In this document: in pieces, positions 1 to 11,899 of the stretch
Numbering within the stretch: the first letter of the stretch is position 1
Layout: every line of letters starts with the position of its first letter
Origin: Otatea glauca
Lineage: Eukaryota > Streptophyta > Magnoliopsida > Poales > Poaceae
Reading direction: 5' to 3'
Assembly (NCBI GenBank): GCA_036346275.1
Contig: CM070715.1
Span: 67,753,667-67,817,666, forward strand
DNA length: 64,000 nucleotides
The notes under the pieces: generated by a model
The model's input: only the letters and a program-made list of their open reading frames with translations
Database searches by the model: none
What the model was told of the DNA's origin: nothing
Program-made: the position numbers and the translations under genes

Positions 1-830
1 CACCGGTGCCGGGCGACCAGATCGAGGCGAGAAAGGAAGGCCTTCAAGCGGGTGAGGGCCTCCGAGCCTCGGTGTCCAATCAAGCGGTCGGATTTCTTGA
101 GCGACTGTAGCGGCATTCGCGTTCGCCGAGGCGAGACACGAAAGCGGCTCAAAGCCGCCCGTGCATCCGGTCGACCGGACCCCTTTGAGGTTCTTGCCGA
201 CCGGCCCATCCTTGCGATCGCCGAGATCTTCTCCCGATTGGCCTCGATGCCTCGCCGAGACGATGAAGCCTAAGAGCTTTCCTTTGGGGACCCCAAGACG
301 CACTGGGTTGAGCTTTATGCGAAACCGTCGAAGGTTCGCGAAAGTCTCTTCTAGGTCGGCGATAAGGTCGCCGGCCTTCCCGGTCTTTACGACAATATCG
401 TCGACATACGCCTCAACGCTGCGGCCGATCCGGTCATTGAAGCACGTTTGCATACATCGCTGGTATGTAGCGCCCGCGTTCTTGAGCCGAAGGGCATTGT
501 GACATAGCGAACGAGCCGAACGGAGTGATGAAGGAAGTCGCGAGCTGGTCGGACTCCTTTAGCGCAATCCGGTGGTAGCCCGAGTAGGCATCCAGAAAGG
601 AAAGAGACTCGCACCCAGCGGTGGAGTCGATGACTTGGTCGATGCGAGGTAAGGAATGGGTCCTTGGGACATGCTTTGTTGAGACTCGTATAGTCAACAC
701 ACATTCTCCATTGCCCGCTCTTCTTTTTACAAGTACAGGTTGGCTAGCCACTCGGGTGGCGCACCTCTTTATTTACCCCCGCCAAGAGTTTGGCGATCTC
801 TCCCTATAACCCCGCCTTTCCTCGTCGGCG
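1..830 (-). pseudogene. Ty3/gypsy reverse transcriptase fragment
   Basis: The minus strand encodes the N-terminal and central part of a gypsy-type reverse transcriptase, the enzyme that copies retrotransposon RNA into DNA. Two overlapping frames carry it. One holds the MCVDYTSLNKACPKDPF block (start near 704) and the other the LPRIDQVIDSTAGCESLSFLDAYSGYH block (about 540-680), so a frameshift separates them. The catalytic AYVDD motif reads from about 411 down to 391. The element runs off the left edge of the window, so the RNase H and integrase parts are not visible. The protease and gag parts follow in order to the right, as expected for a minus-strand element. Frame breaks make it non-functional. 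Confidence 0.85.
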
Positions 831-999
831 GCGCAGCGTTGGGCGACCGGTTTGAGCACAGGTCGGACGCTCAAGGAGTGCTCGGCGACCTCCTTTGAAT
901 GCGGCATGTCGGAGGACCTCCATGCGAAGACATCTTTGTTAGTGCGGAGGAAGTCGACGAGCGCTTTCCTATTTGACGGGAGCGTGGCTCGACCAAGAC

Positions 1000-1480
1000 G
1001 GTCTTGGTCGGATCACGAGGATCGACCGTGACCTCCTTCGTGTCCTCGGCGGATTTGAAGGATCCCGCCGATTTGTTTGGATTCGGGGGCGGACTCGCGG
1101 CTTCCTCCCGAGCTTGTTGAGTTCCGCAGAGGCAACGATCGCTGAGGCGAGCTCGCACCGCCGCTTCGCGCTTGAAGGCAGCCGGAAAGACGATGCCGCG
1201 TAATGACTCCATGCGGTCGGGCATCTTCGACTTGAGGTAGGCGTGGCGGGATCGCCATGAACTTGGCGTAGCATGGCCTCCCCAGGATGGCGTGGTAGGC
1301 GCCGGGGAAATCCACGACCTCGAAGGTGAGGGTCTCGGTGCGGAAGTTTCCGGCTCTCGAAGGTGACGGCGGTCGACCGCCGGCGGATGGGCTTGCTGGC
1401 CCGGGATGACGCCATGGAAAGGTGCCTTGCTTGGCCGGAGGCTTGAGCGCGGGACCCCCATAGCGTCGAACGTCTCAACG
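1000..1480 (-). pseudogene. Ty3/gypsy protease-RT linker fragment
   Basis: The minus strand carries VDFPGAYHAILGRPCYAKF, at about 1320 down to 1260. This is a well-conserved stretch just after the aspartic protease in plant gypsy polyproteins of the Tat/RIRE2 type. The frame then shifts into sequence matching the usual PHGVIT segment. The fragment lies between the RT remnant on the left and the gag remnant on the right, so its place in the element is normal. No intact protease active site (D-S/T-G) was identified, and several frames are needed to follow it. Confidence 0.6.
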
Positions 1481-1715
1481 TAGAGGATGTTAAGGCCGCT
1501 GCCCGCCCATCGGCACCTTCGTGGCGCCCGTTCGACGACGGGTGACCACCGTAGTACCTCCCGGGCGTGGACGCGATCGGGTGATCGGTCCGATCAAAGG
1601 TGATCGGAACTCGACCACCGAAGATATTGGGGGACGCCCGGCGCGACGGTGTGGACCTCGCGGTAAGCGAGCTTGAGTCGACGCTTGTCGGCGTAGCAAG
1701 CCGGTCCTCCGAAGA

Positions 1716-3785
1716 TCATGAGGCAGCCGTCGGGCTCGGGGAACTCGTCGTCTGCCTTCTTCTCCGCCGCTCGCGGGGCGCGCGAGCTTCTTTCCTTTGC
1801 TTCAGCGGTGTGGTGGGGACGCTAGAGAGATAGCGCCTCTTCGGACTTGCGATCCGTGCTTGACGGAGAACCCATGGTTCGGGCATGGGCCGTCCATCAA
1901 TTTCTCGAAGTGGTGGGGCGGCGGTCGGTCGCCTGCTGCTAGCGATGCGGTCGACCGTGGCGACCACTTGGTCTCACGGATCTGCTTCCGTGCCGCTTGT
2001 TTGTCGGGCTGGTCGGGAGAGACCCGTTTGGACGCCGGGCTCCTACCGGCCTTTCCTCCTTAGAAAATAGCCCCTCGGCCTCCTCGCGAGGCGTGGTTGG
2101 TGGCGATGTCGAGGAGCTCCTTGGTGGTCCCGGCTTGAGGCGGCCCGCCAGTGCACCAAGGCCTTGCGGAGGTGCCAGATGAAGGCTCCCACGACATCGG
2201 CGTCGGAGATGTCGGGAGCTCGTTACCGGGCGGAAAACCTCCGATGTAGTCCCGAGAGTCTCCCGGCTCTTGCTTGCAGCCTTCGTGTCGGGAGTTACTG
2301 TGGCGCTTATAAGTGCCACGAAGTTACCGACGAAGAGATTCTTCAAGTCGGCCCATTCGACAGTTTTTGGCGGCGGTACTCGAGCCGAGCTCGAGCCGAG
2401 TCCGCGAGGTAGATGGGGAGGTCTTGGATGATGAAGTGATCATCTGTCGCTCCCCCACCCGACGCGCGCCGGTAATCTTGAGCCGACACACGGTTGGTGG
2501 CCCTGTACTTGGCAATGTTGGTAGGCGCCGGAATCGGGCGGGAAATCCGCTGGCGGATCCCTTGGCAAAAGCCCGTGGTCCGGGACCATCGTGGCTCGGG
2601 CTGCGATAGTGGCGCTCACCATCCGCAACACGTGAGTGGCGGCGTCCTCGCCATCTTTCTTCGCGCCGAGGGTGGCGCGGATGTCGTAGGCATTACCGAG
2701 GCGCCGCGCACCGGGTGCGTGAGGCTGGGGTGGTTCATGGTGGGTACGGTCTTGCCGCACCCACCGGCTCTCATGCGCAGACGGGCCCGTGGCGGAAGTA
2801 GCGCCGGTGTGGTAGGAGCGGAGGCTCAGATGTCTTTACGGCGCGCGCCACCACCCCCAAGGTTCCGTAGGTAGCTCGCCTCGGGTTTGCGGGCTCCGGA
2901 AGGCCTCGAGCGGCGATTGCGGCGCGACCACGTTTTGGCTTGCGTGAGGAAAAAGCGGGGGCGCCGGATTACGCCCCAACTTGTGGTGCTCTTGGCGCGC
3001 GCCGTCGCGCCGCCCAAGACTTGCGCGGGCTCGGGCTCGTCCTGCTCCAGTTGGCTCGAGCCGGTCGAGCTTCGACCGCGCTCCTCCAGCTCTCCGCGTT
3101 GCCGTTGGAGCTCAGCGCGGCGAGCCTGAGCGCGTTCAGCGCGCTCGCGCTGGTATTCCCCCTCCTGTGCCTCAGTGCGCCGGACGGGGACCGTCGTAGC
3201 CGCGGTGGCTACGACCAAATCGGCTGTGCCCGCCACGTTGCACTCGCGAGAGTGCCGCCTGCGGGCGGGATACTCCGCGTCGGAGCTGGAGCCGTGGCTG
3301 GAAGAGTCTTCCAGCAACTCGTGGACGGAGGTTGGCATGTAGCCAGCCATAGCTACAAGTCGTGAGCAGGCGGGAGGTGACGGGATCTCCTGCGCAGGCC
3401 CGGAGGGGCTTTCGCCAAAGGAGGTATAGCGCTCCTCAGGTTCCGGCTTTGGGGCCCGCGGGGGCGCTCCAAGCCGGAGTGGGACGAAGCTGCCGGAGAT
3501 GGTGTCCAGGCTCCCCGCAGGCGCCTGCCCTCCGGCGGCAGCGGGGATGAGCGTGAGCTCTCCCTCCGAGGTGACGGTGAAGCCGAGGAGCCGGCGGATC
3601 GGCTCTGAACACGCCATGCCGTCGTTGGAGAAGAATGCCATCAAGGAGACGAATGGGAATCCGGAGATCTTGCCAAGACGCGAAGCCCCTACTGCGCGCG
3701 CTAACCGGCGTTTGAGCGCCGCAAGTAAATTTGTAAGTCTAAGGGCTGCGCGTTCCGCTCCTGAATGGTTAGACCACGAGTCCAA
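1716..3785 (-). pseudogene. Ty3/gypsy gag remnant
   Basis: A 319-residue frame (3785 down to 2826) and shorter frames (2346-1939, 1967-1716) occupy the gag position of the minus-strand gypsy element, upstream of its protease and RT. The long frame has an arginine/glutamate-rich stretch (residues about 200-250, QEGEYQRERAERAQARRAEL) of likely coiled coil and low complexity, as in the N-terminal part of large plant gypsy gag proteins. I saw no zinc knuckle. The first 50 or so residues of the frame probably belong to the LTR or leader rather than to gag. The frame is broken further down, so this is a relic. The assignment rests mainly on position. Confidence 0.55.
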
Positions 3786-4710
3786 GATGTATCTGGTTGG
3801 GCGAAGGTCCTACTCCATTCGTGCGTTGGTATTGTATTCATTGGGTGCGGATGATCGCACCGAAGTTTTTTACAAACGAGAGGTGGAGCCTCAACACTAG
3901 AATGATCTAAACTTAGCTCTCGGAAGGAGAAGAAAAAGAAGAAGAGGAAGAAGAGGAAAAAGCTCTCCGTAGCTCTTACTCCCTTCCCTGTTAGGAGGTT
4001 CCCGCCTCCTTTTACTCAGCATCTGAAGGGCAGGTTACATCGAGAATTGGCGAAGTGCCGGCGAGCTACTTCTAGGGGCTTCGGTCTTGCCCGCCGTTCG
4101 CCAATCGCTCCGCCGATCGGTCGCTTGCTCGCCGATCGCCGCCGTCTCACGAGCCTATCTTTGGGTCGGTGGTCTAGCTGGTCGAGTGGTTAGGTAATCC
4201 TCCGAAGTGGCGTGCCGCTCTCGTGATCCATGTGGGTGCTTGACGTAGTCGCGTGTGGCGCTGGAGTTGCCTCGGGAGAGCGTGTCCTTGCACTTGTGGG
4301 TGGTGGTGATGGGACAGAGACGTGGCTTCGCAGCTATCAAATCGTTTGGGAAGGGACCACCGCCTCGCTCGCCACTTCAATGACCGTTCGTGGGGCACGT
4401 GGCCTTAGGTTGACACGGGACTCGATGCGCGACGCGCTCGAAGTCGGAGTCGCGGGATCCCGTCCCGCTGCGGGGGTCGGGAACCCTGCCGAAGTCGGAG
4501 CCGGGATCCCGCCCCGCTGCGGGGTCGGGAACCCCGCCGAGTCGGTCGGGATCGGTCGGGAATGGTCTCCTGAATGGTCTCGTAGGCATTTGGGTAGCAG
4601 GCCGGGGACGGCCTGTTTAGGCTGGGGCCGTATTCGAGGCCGCCTGCTTGCTGCTCTGGGCTTTGCTTGTTGCAATTGGGCCGTGGGTGCACCCCTGTTT
4701 TATGAGTATT
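3786..4710 (-). repeat. Leader and probable 5' LTR of the left gypsy element
   Basis: This stretch has no gene. In the minus direction it leads into gag. It contains a purine-rich block at 3926-3962 (pyrimidine-rich on the sense strand), and at about 3820-3850 a possible poly(A) signal on the minus strand in an AATGAATAC context. It behaves as LTR plus leader, but I could not fix TG...CA ends. At 4440-4560 two imperfect units of about 50 bp rich in CCGCTGCGGGG and GTCGGGAACCC follow each other. The right edge is set by the CACTA element that begins near 4711. Confidence 0.4.
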
Positions 4711-6173
4711 CGTCAATAGTATAATTATCTGTGTCGCTTTTCTACAAGAACTGATACAAATAGGGTATTTATCTGTGTCGCTTTTCCATTGGAACCGACA
4801 CAAATGCTACCATATCACTATCGGTTTTTTGAGAAAAGCGACACAAATAGTTCATATAGCACCGTATGTTTTTTACCAAAAAATGCAAACATCACTATCG
4901 GTTTTACAATAAAACCAACACAAATGCTGAATATCACTATCGGTCTTTTCTAGAAACCGACATAAATAGTTGCCATAGCAATAGGCGATCATCACTATCG
5001 GTTTTTTAAGAGAAACCGACACAAATTCTTCAATATCACTATCGGGTTTTTAATATAACCGACCCAAATGTTGTTCACTGTACTATTTGTTTTTCAGACA
5101 AACCATGAAATATGAATTTATAGAAATATCTGATCAAAGAGTGAAAAGGCCATAACTTTTGCAAACATAGTAGGAATTATTTCAATTTTTGCAAGAACAT
5201 ACTTTGTGATACTACAAATTTTTTTCAAAAATGATTTTGGCAAAAAGAGTTAGCATTGAAAAACGAAGCCCAAATTCACTTTGTAGGCATGATTTTTTGG
5301 TCAAAAAGTGGAAATGTCAAATCTTTTTCAAATAAAATCCAAGTATTTTGAAAATTTTCAGAAATGATTTGATGTGGAGTGCCTTCTTTTTCTTGCAATA
5401 ATAGCTACATACCACAATCCATTGACAAAAATTGTGAAAGTTTCATACATACACATAACCTTTTCACACACGAAACTACAGTTATGTACAATACAAATAT
5501 TTGAAACACATAGCAACTGATATAATGACGTACACTCACCTAAGTATTGCTTCCAACCACATAATATGAGCTGTTTTTTCGAGTGGCGGCAGAGAAATCT
5601 CTTCTGGAACAACAACAAAGAAGAGTTCAGCTCGAGTGGTACAAATAACCTAGCGAAGCACATCACAATCGGTTCTCAATTAAAAAGCGATAGTGATGTG
5701 AACGCACATCACTATCGATTCTGATAAAAGAAGCGATAGTGATGAGCACATGCACATCACTATCGGTTCTTATGCGAGAAGCGATAGTGATGTGCATGGT
5801 CATCACTATCGGTTCCAACAAAAGAAGCGATAGTGATGCGAACGCTGTATCACTATCGGTTCTTTGTGAAGCGATAGTGATGTCAGATGGTCATCACTAT
5901 CGGTTCCAACAAAAGAACCGATAGTGATGTTCTCATCACTATCGGTTCTTTTGTTGGAACCGATAGTGATGAACGTGCACATCACTATTGTTTCTCGCAT
6001 AAGAACCGATTGTGATGTTTCTAGTGCTACATCACAATCACTTCTAACCTGAGAACCGATAGTGATTATTATTAATAATGTCCCTCCTAAGTCATCTATC
6101 ACAATCGTTTTTTCCTAAAAACTTAAGAACGGACACAGATGAAGCGATAGTGACGTACCATTCTATAGTAGTG
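4711..6173. mobile_element. Non-autonomous CACTA (En/Spm) element
   Basis: The right end reads CTATAGTAGTG at 6163-6173, the complement of a CACTACTATAG terminus, followed by TTA as the probable 3-bp target duplication. Subterminal repeats are dense on both sides. On the left (about 4730-5090) ATCACTATCGG alternates with ACCGACACAAAT. On the right (5660-6070) it pairs with GCGATAGTGATG. The left terminus is degraded (about 4711, CGTCAATAGTATAA), so that boundary is approximate. No transposase is present. The middle (5100-5650) is AT-rich without a credible gene. The element lies next to the gypsy LTR and probably inserted in it. Confidence 0.75.
5660..6075. repeat. Array of about nine 38-bp imperfect palindromes in the CACTA right arm
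   Basis: Units of the form CATCACTATCGGTTC, a spacer of 6-12 bases, then GAAGCGATAGTGATG (or GAACCGATAGTGATG) repeat about nine times, nearly head to tail. Each unit can fold into a hairpin. The unit around 5932-5970 is an almost perfect palindrome centred on CTTTTGTTGGAACC. Arrays like this are the subterminal transposase-binding repeats of CACTA elements. Confidence 0.85.
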
Positions 6174-6176
6174 TTA

Positions 6177-7004
6177 GATCCTTACCCTATACAAAAATGT
6201 AGTGTTAAAGAATAACCTAGTTTCTAATCCTCTTGTTCGTGTTTTGCTTTGGATTAGTTGGCTTGTGACTTCTGGGTTGCTTAGGTTCTCTATGACCCCA
6301 TAGGTTTATATAGCCTTCGTAATTCTTTTCCTAAAGAAAATAGAAATCATACTCCTATTGGGATTAGAAATCCCTCTCCTATTAAGAATCCCAATCCAAT
6401 TAAAATTCATCTAGCACACATTTTTAAACTCTAAAAAGCTAGATATAAATAAGTCACCGTGTTTATCATACTACTATAAAAATTTCCGTTTTGGAGTACA
6501 TCAGTTCTCTTACAACACGTACGAAGCATCGTGTAGCAACGTCAAGACGTAATAAAGGAACCTGCACTACGATCTCTTTGCAGACACCTACATATGTCAA
6601 TCTCTACCCCAAACAAATCGATATATAGAGATGTTGTCACGCTATATTCTTGCCAACACCATCTTCCTGCCGCCCGCTATGCATCATTCTACGACCGCCA
6701 ATTTCTACAGTGTGCAAGCCCATTGCTTGCCGCTAGGAGCAATCTTGATCGAGAGCCGCCAATAAGGCCAGCATCGAGAAAAAAAATCTTTATTCATCAA
6801 ATGCCTAGCTGTATTGGAATCGAGCAGCACCCTTGGGAAAGAGACAGTTGTGTCAATGTGTAAGTACATGATCACAGTGTAAGAAGACGTACACTGAGTC
6901 AGCTGGCGTCGACCGAGTAGGATCGTATTCGTAAGTGACGAAATATCCACGTGTGAATTATATATACTCCGTCTTTGTCAAGATATTCTTGTAAAAAGAT
7001 GACA
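6177..7004 (-). other. Gene-free stretch with an LTR-like promoter fragment
   Basis: No credible gene is seen. On the minus strand GGCTATATAAACC (about 6317-6305) resembles a retrotransposon LTR TATA region, and the flanking runs of ATCCCAATAGGAG type are common in copia or gypsy LTRs. An 89-residue open frame at 6594-6863 has no recognisable domain. No LTR ends or target duplication were found, so this is only a probable fragment. Confidence 0.3.
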
Positions 7005-7329
7005 ACCACCGTTAGAGGTGTCACTAGACTGGACTATTTTGGGCCAGCACGAGACACGCTCGGCCCAGCCTGGCCCAGAGCCCGGCACGACACTGTTCAA
7101 AACAGGTCGAGCCAACACAACACGGTTGCTCGGGCCGTGCCGGGCTTGCCAACCGGACACGATGGGCGGCCCGGCAGCCGGCATGACACGACGAGATGGG
7201 TCATGCTCAGGTCGGCACGGTACGTATAGAGCTTCGGGAAGCATGGCGGCACGCCGACCCGTCGGCACGCGGCTAGGCACGGGAGATGTCAGCGCTGCCT
7301 CGTGCAACGCTGTGGCAGGCTGGCCACCA

Positions 7330-7745
7330 CCCGCCATGACCCCTCCTCCCTACCGCGGTCTCGCCTCCACGCGAGGCGCCTTATCTCATCGCCTTCCGCA
7401 TGCGGCGCCTCGCCTCCTCGCCTCTCGCGTGCGCCGCCTCCGCCTCGGCTCCTCACCTCCCGTGCACACTGCCTTGCCTTCATGTGCGCCGCCTCGGCTC
7501 CTCGCCTCCCGCATGCGCTACCTTCGCCTCGGCTCCTCACCTGCACGCAGCGCTGCCTCCGCCTCGGCTCCTCGCCTCCCACGCGCGCCGCCTCGCCACC
7601 CGCGTCACGCAGCCTCGGCCGCCGCAGTGGGGAGGAGAGGAGGGAGACGATGGGGTGGTAGAGACTGGAAAGGAGACCGAACCGCCGCAGTGGGGAGAGG
7701 AGGAGGGAGGTGCCTGGGTGGTGGAGACTGGAGAACGAGGCCAGA
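7330..7745. repeat. GC-rich tandem repeat block inside the hAT element
   Basis: From 7330 to 7620 degenerate units built on GCCGCCTCGGCTCCTCGCC recur every 40-60 bp. From 7620 to 7740 two units of about 60 bp follow, each starting GCCGCAGTGGGGA and ending in a GTAGAGACTGG or GTGGAGACTGG segment. The repeats keep all frames open, which explains the long open frames here (for example 7018-8091). Those have no domain and a composition that follows the repeat, so I do not call a gene. Confidence 0.65.
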
Positions 7746-8289
7746 CCACGACGTTGGTGAAGAAGGAGAGGGAGTAGAGGTGCGCAGTGCGCTCTGGCGT
7801 TTGGAGACGCAGAGAGGCCCAAGAAGGAAGCCGGCTTCGAGAGAAAAAAAAAAGAGAGGGAGGGGGAAGATAGAGAGGAGAGCGGGGGGCAAGATCGAGG
7901 AGCCCGCGCGGGATTGCTGGGTCGGTGGGTCCTGGCGGGGGGGGGGCGAGACGCGATGCAAGGGAGTGCGTGCCACGTGGACTGTATTAACGGCCCGGAT
8001 GGTCTGGCTCGTTGGAGCTTTCTGCTTGCCGTGTTTTAAATATCCGTTATTAATTAGATGGCGATTAATGGTGGCAAATTCGGAGCAGTGATGATTCGCT
8101 TAGCTAGGAGTAGTCGCATGGATCTCTGGTTTATCAGGGGGAATCAAGGAAAGAGATGTGCCATATGCGTATCGATCTCCGTTAGACCGCCTCGCCATGG
8201 TTGTCTTGCTTCAATAGGACAAGTAGCTGGCTACGTGCTATCATATCAACTAGGTAGATCCGTGCGTGATGCCGCGCCGTGCGAAAAAA

Positions 8290-8630
8290 TTTGACTAAGT
8301 TTTTTCTGTGAAAATAATCGAACCTAAACGTAATTTCAAATCTTTCGAGTCGAAAAAACCAGCGTTCATGTCGAATTTGTGGAACTACGGGGTCTTTTTT
8401 TGCAAAATAACTGGTAGAAGGATCTATTTGCGATTTTGGAATCTCCTGGGCCAAAAGAACCGACGTCCAGGTTAAATTTGCGGATTTACGGGGTCCTCTT
8501 TGCAAAATAACTGTGAAAGGACCTATCCGCGATTTCGGAATTTTCAGGATCTGTTTTGCAAAATAACGGTGGAGGGACCTATTCGCGATTTCGGAATTTC
8601 CGGAGAACTTTTTTGCAAAAAAATATACCT
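8290..8630. repeat. Degenerate short tandem repeats (GCAAAATAAC units)
   Basis: Units containing GGGTC, TTTTGCAAAATAAC and GGACCTATTCGCGATTT recur about four times at 60-100 bp spacing. The same array is present in the duplicated copy at about 12320-12640. Nothing suggests coding. Similar arrays occur in the noncoding parts of grass LTR elements. Confidence 0.5.
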
Positions 8631-8649
8631 TGTGCCTTGAGAAGGCTTG

Positions 8650-8932
8650 AATTCTTCCCCCACATAATAGATATATTATTATTTGTCATAATTATTGTAA
8701 AACGCATACATTCACTCACGTCGATCAACAGCACCAATGAAATCACAAGTACAAGAATAAGGAGAACACACGAAGTAGGGGCAAAGAACTCTCTATTTAA
8801 TAGATTAGATTGGTTCTCTTGTATAAAGGATGCCAAATATATAGAAGACAGTAGCAAGAGATAGATTCAGATTCGCCCACAGAGAGATAGAGTCCAACCG
8901 AATATGAAATTTAATCCATCTATATCATAACA
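8650..8932 (-). repeat. Ty1/copia LTR fragment
   Basis: On the minus strand a segment beginning TGTTATGATATAGATGG at 8932 resembles the start of the copia 3' LTR at 36464 (TGTTAAGATATAGATTG). The resemblance continues through the ATATTCGGTT and CAAGAGAAC blocks for over 150 bp. A duplicate lies at about 12675-12958. The other LTR end and a target duplication were not found, so it may be truncated. Confidence 0.55.
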
Positions 8933-9679
8933 ACAATAACCAGAAGGATATGCCTTCGTAGCATTGAGGCACGCTGGCCCAGAGGCATGCATACATGTAC
9001 CCATTTGCATATTTATAGCAACACGCACACAATTTTTTTAAAAAAGGTAGTACCTAGTAGAGAAAACATAATCTATGAGTCATGCATGTTAATTACATGA
9101 GTCTTTTTGCCATCCTTGTAAATATATCTCAATGTAAATTTTTGATACACAGTAAAAAGTCTCTAATTACAATGGCGAGCTATGGCTGTATTGCATGCAT
9201 GAGTTTCAATTGTTCGGTCAAGGTGTTTGGTCGGACGACAGCCATGCGTCAATGCACCTAAACATGAATGTAATTCTTGGTTCCTCCCAAGCAAAGGGGG
9301 TCAATCTAGGAGTGATCCATCTCAAGAATGTTTCACCCAAATACTGATGTTGCATTATATGCATTAATGCATAGGACAGATTGATAGCCTGATACTAGTA
9401 GTAACATCTTTTTTTGCGACAATACTATTAGTAGTTTATAAGGCGTATTTTTTGTACAATCAACTCCGTGCGTCTCCGGGTTCTTTCCTCTCGTCGCAAT
9501 AATGTTAATGGGTTGAGCTTGGGCCGACATGGCACGAAGCAATAACAAAACACAAATGGACCGTGTCTGGGCTCACCGAAAGCAAGCCGGGTCGGCACTG
9601 CACGGCATGGCACGACGGGCCGTCGAGGCCCGGCACGGTTCAGGCCCGAAGCACGATGGACCCATGCCAGGCCGGCTCG

Positions 9680-11317
9680 TGAAGGACCGAGATGGCGAAC
9701 AGAGGGGGGTGAATGATCGCAAATAAAAATTCCCCCAAAATACTCCAACAAAAACCTCGGCAAGATCGCTCAAAGAAAATTGTGAAAAACCCGAAAAACT
9801 AGACAATTATGTGTACCCTAAGCTTGCATGGATAAGTACCATAAAATATGTGGGGATTTTTGAGTCACAATCCTGGTTGTCTAGTGTCCAAGATAAAGAG
9901 GAATCAATTCAAACTCTTGCTGTTAGAAAGGACATCAATTCAAATCACAAAAGTCACTTTCAGAAAAGCAAAAGCAGAATTTTCAGAACTTGACCTCAAT
10001 TTGCACAGAAGGTTGGTGGGTTCTGCAGCTCACAAAATTCTGAGAATTTTTCTCCCTATGAGCATCAGAGTCATGAAGAACTCCACCAAATTTCTCCTCA
10101 AAAATCCTTACAGAAAAAACAGGAAAAATCTAAGAACACAGTATACTCAAGAACTTCGAGCAGAAAGTTTGGGGCTCGGTTTTCACCTCATGGCGCCCAA
10201 ACGGTGCAACAAGTGAACTCCAAAATTGTTCTGCAGGTGTATATCAGAGTCCCGCACCTCCTCCAACAAAAATCACTCAAAAAGGATTTTTATATATTTT
10301 TACAAAAATCAAACACTGACTGCTGCGCGAAGAACAAGTTCTGAACAATGTTGGAACTTGAAAGAAAAGATGTTCCCTACTCAATCCAAGAGTGCAAAAG
10401 AGATGTAAAACCATATGAACATACTCAAAACATCCAAGATCAGCAGCATTTAGAAGGAGGGGAGGCAAATCCAAATTACTTGAAAGTAAATTGCGGGAAT
10501 GTAATTGCGGGAAAGTAAATGCTAAATTTAAATTGCGTAAAGTAAAGACATAATATAATTGCGCAAAATAAATTCAGAGGTGGATGGATAAAACTTTCAT
10601 TTCTGGAAGGGGGGTTACAAAGCCTCACATTCATATGGGCAAAGCTCAAATGAGCATCAAAAACCTCAACACCTTCAAGGGAAGGAGGCTACCCCTCCAC
10701 CCCTATTTATACTACTCTTGGGCCACCTTCCACCCTTGGATGAGTCCCTCAACCCTAGAGCACTCATCTAAGGGCTAGGATTAACCCACACACACAGCCA
10801 TGCAAGGGTTAACCCAAAACCCACACACATACCGAGTTTTCTTGCACGGTTTTCAAAGCATACTACCTAGACCCGCTAACCTATCAACTAGACCTCAATC
10901 CGACGGCCCTCATTGATCCACGCGGCATCTAGCTAGCATCAACTCCTTTCCTTGTCTTCTTGACTTGCCCGGACTCCGTCTCCGATCATCTTCCGGCGAT
11001 CTCCCAACCGTCTGAACCTCCGACGCTCCTCGCCTAGTCCCGGTTATCCTTCGCCTCACCATGACCTAGCACCGTCGCCCTACAACCATCAAAGACAAGG
11101 AAACTCCTCACATAGCAATGCCCACAAAGATGTGCAATAAACCATCCAACTCATCACTACCGCGTCCATACGACCGGTACTGCCACTCCTGGCAGAGACA
11201 ACTCAAATTGCTTCATTTTGAAAATCAATCCAAATCAAACTCAAACTTGAGCACACCTTGCTCAAATAAAGTCAAATACTCATCACAAACATGGATGGAC
11301 CTCCACATGGTCCTTCA
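9680..11317 (-). mobile_element. Solo LTR, 1638 bp, in hAT copy 1
   Basis: The insertion begins TGAAGGACC (9680) and ends GGTCCTTCA (11317). It is flanked by the 5-mer GCTCG on both sides (9675-9679 and 11318-11322). TG...CA ends with a 5-bp duplication and no coding sequence indicate a solo LTR. A TATA box on the minus strand (10704-10711) gives the transcription sense. The same family is present in plus orientation at 38139-39774, with nearly the same length. Small open frames inside are not genes. Confidence 0.85.
10704..10711 (-). promoter_or_regulatory. LTR TATA box
   Basis: The minus strand reads GAGTAGTATAAATAGGGGTG around this point, a good plant TATA box. It is conserved in the sister LTR at 38744-38751. 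Confidence 0.6.
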
Positions 11318-11899
11318 GCTCGGCATGACACGACACCCACCTCTAACCACCATGAATCAAGCACAATGCATCGAACGAATAACGAGAACAATTATAGAGA
11401 GCACACACAATATAGGAGAGATATATTTGAATTTACCTACAATCAAATAGAGTCCAAACATATTTGAACAACTAGAATCCAGATTTCTACAACAATCCAA
11501 AGCTATTGCTGTTGAGTCTCTTGGCATGTGATGCGGTGACAAATCTATTTTTTTCGTACGTTTTAAAGTTTTCTGATGAGATCCTTTGGCTTGTGCTTGC
11601 ATGATGTATCGGATTAAGCCGCTGCTTCTGGTATCTACCCCAGTGCGTATGAGGTATGTACATAAAATTCGGAATTGATAATTTGAATACATAAAATTTG
11701 GAATTGCTAATTTCAGGGTATCCTCACAACATCTTTGTTAAGGAAGCCCTTTTGTTGTGACAAATGGCACAACCTTTTTGTTTCCCCACTTCTCTTTCCA
11801 CTCAAAAGCTCTCTCGTCGCTACACTTAACGTCATCCCTTATTCCCTTCCTCACAAACTCAAAATAGTTTTTGTTTTTCAAAATTTCCCCTAAGTTTCT

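Larger units (their letters stand above)
7013..11345. mobile_element. Non-autonomous hAT element with 8-bp target duplication
   Basis: The element begins TAGAGGTG at 7013-7020 and ends CACCTCTA at 11338-11345. The flanking 8-mers are ACCACCGT (7005-7012) and ACCACCAT (11346-11353), a hAT-type target duplication with one difference. Both terminal regions are rich in GGCCCGGCACGAC and GGGCCGTG motifs, as in Ac-like elements of grasses. No transposase is encoded. The body contains a GC-rich repeat block (7330-7740), a copia LTR fragment (to 8932) and a later solo-LTR insertion (9680-11317). Without that insertion the element is about 2.7 kb. Confidence 0.8.

Noticed and set aside
4168..4225. tRNA-like stretch (GGTCGAGTGGTTAGGT resembling an A box)
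   Set aside because: No matching B box (GGTTCGAATCC type) and no acceptor stem pairing at tRNA distance. It lies in the gypsy leader/LTR region.
5358..5666. 102-codon minus-strand frame in the CACTA element
   Set aside because: AT-rich composition, no CACTA transposase or TnpA/TnpD motif, and it overlaps the subterminal repeat array.
5660..6075. Regularly spaced repeats that could be mistaken for a CRISPR array
   Set aside because: The units are palindromes with diverged cores, no unique spacers of constant length, and a CACTA terminus at one side. The genome is a plant's.
7018..8091. Longest plus-strand open frame (357 codons) in the left part
   Set aside because: It begins within the hAT terminal repeat, is held open by GC-rich tandem repeats, and shows no domain. 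Competing frames of similar length exist on the other strand.
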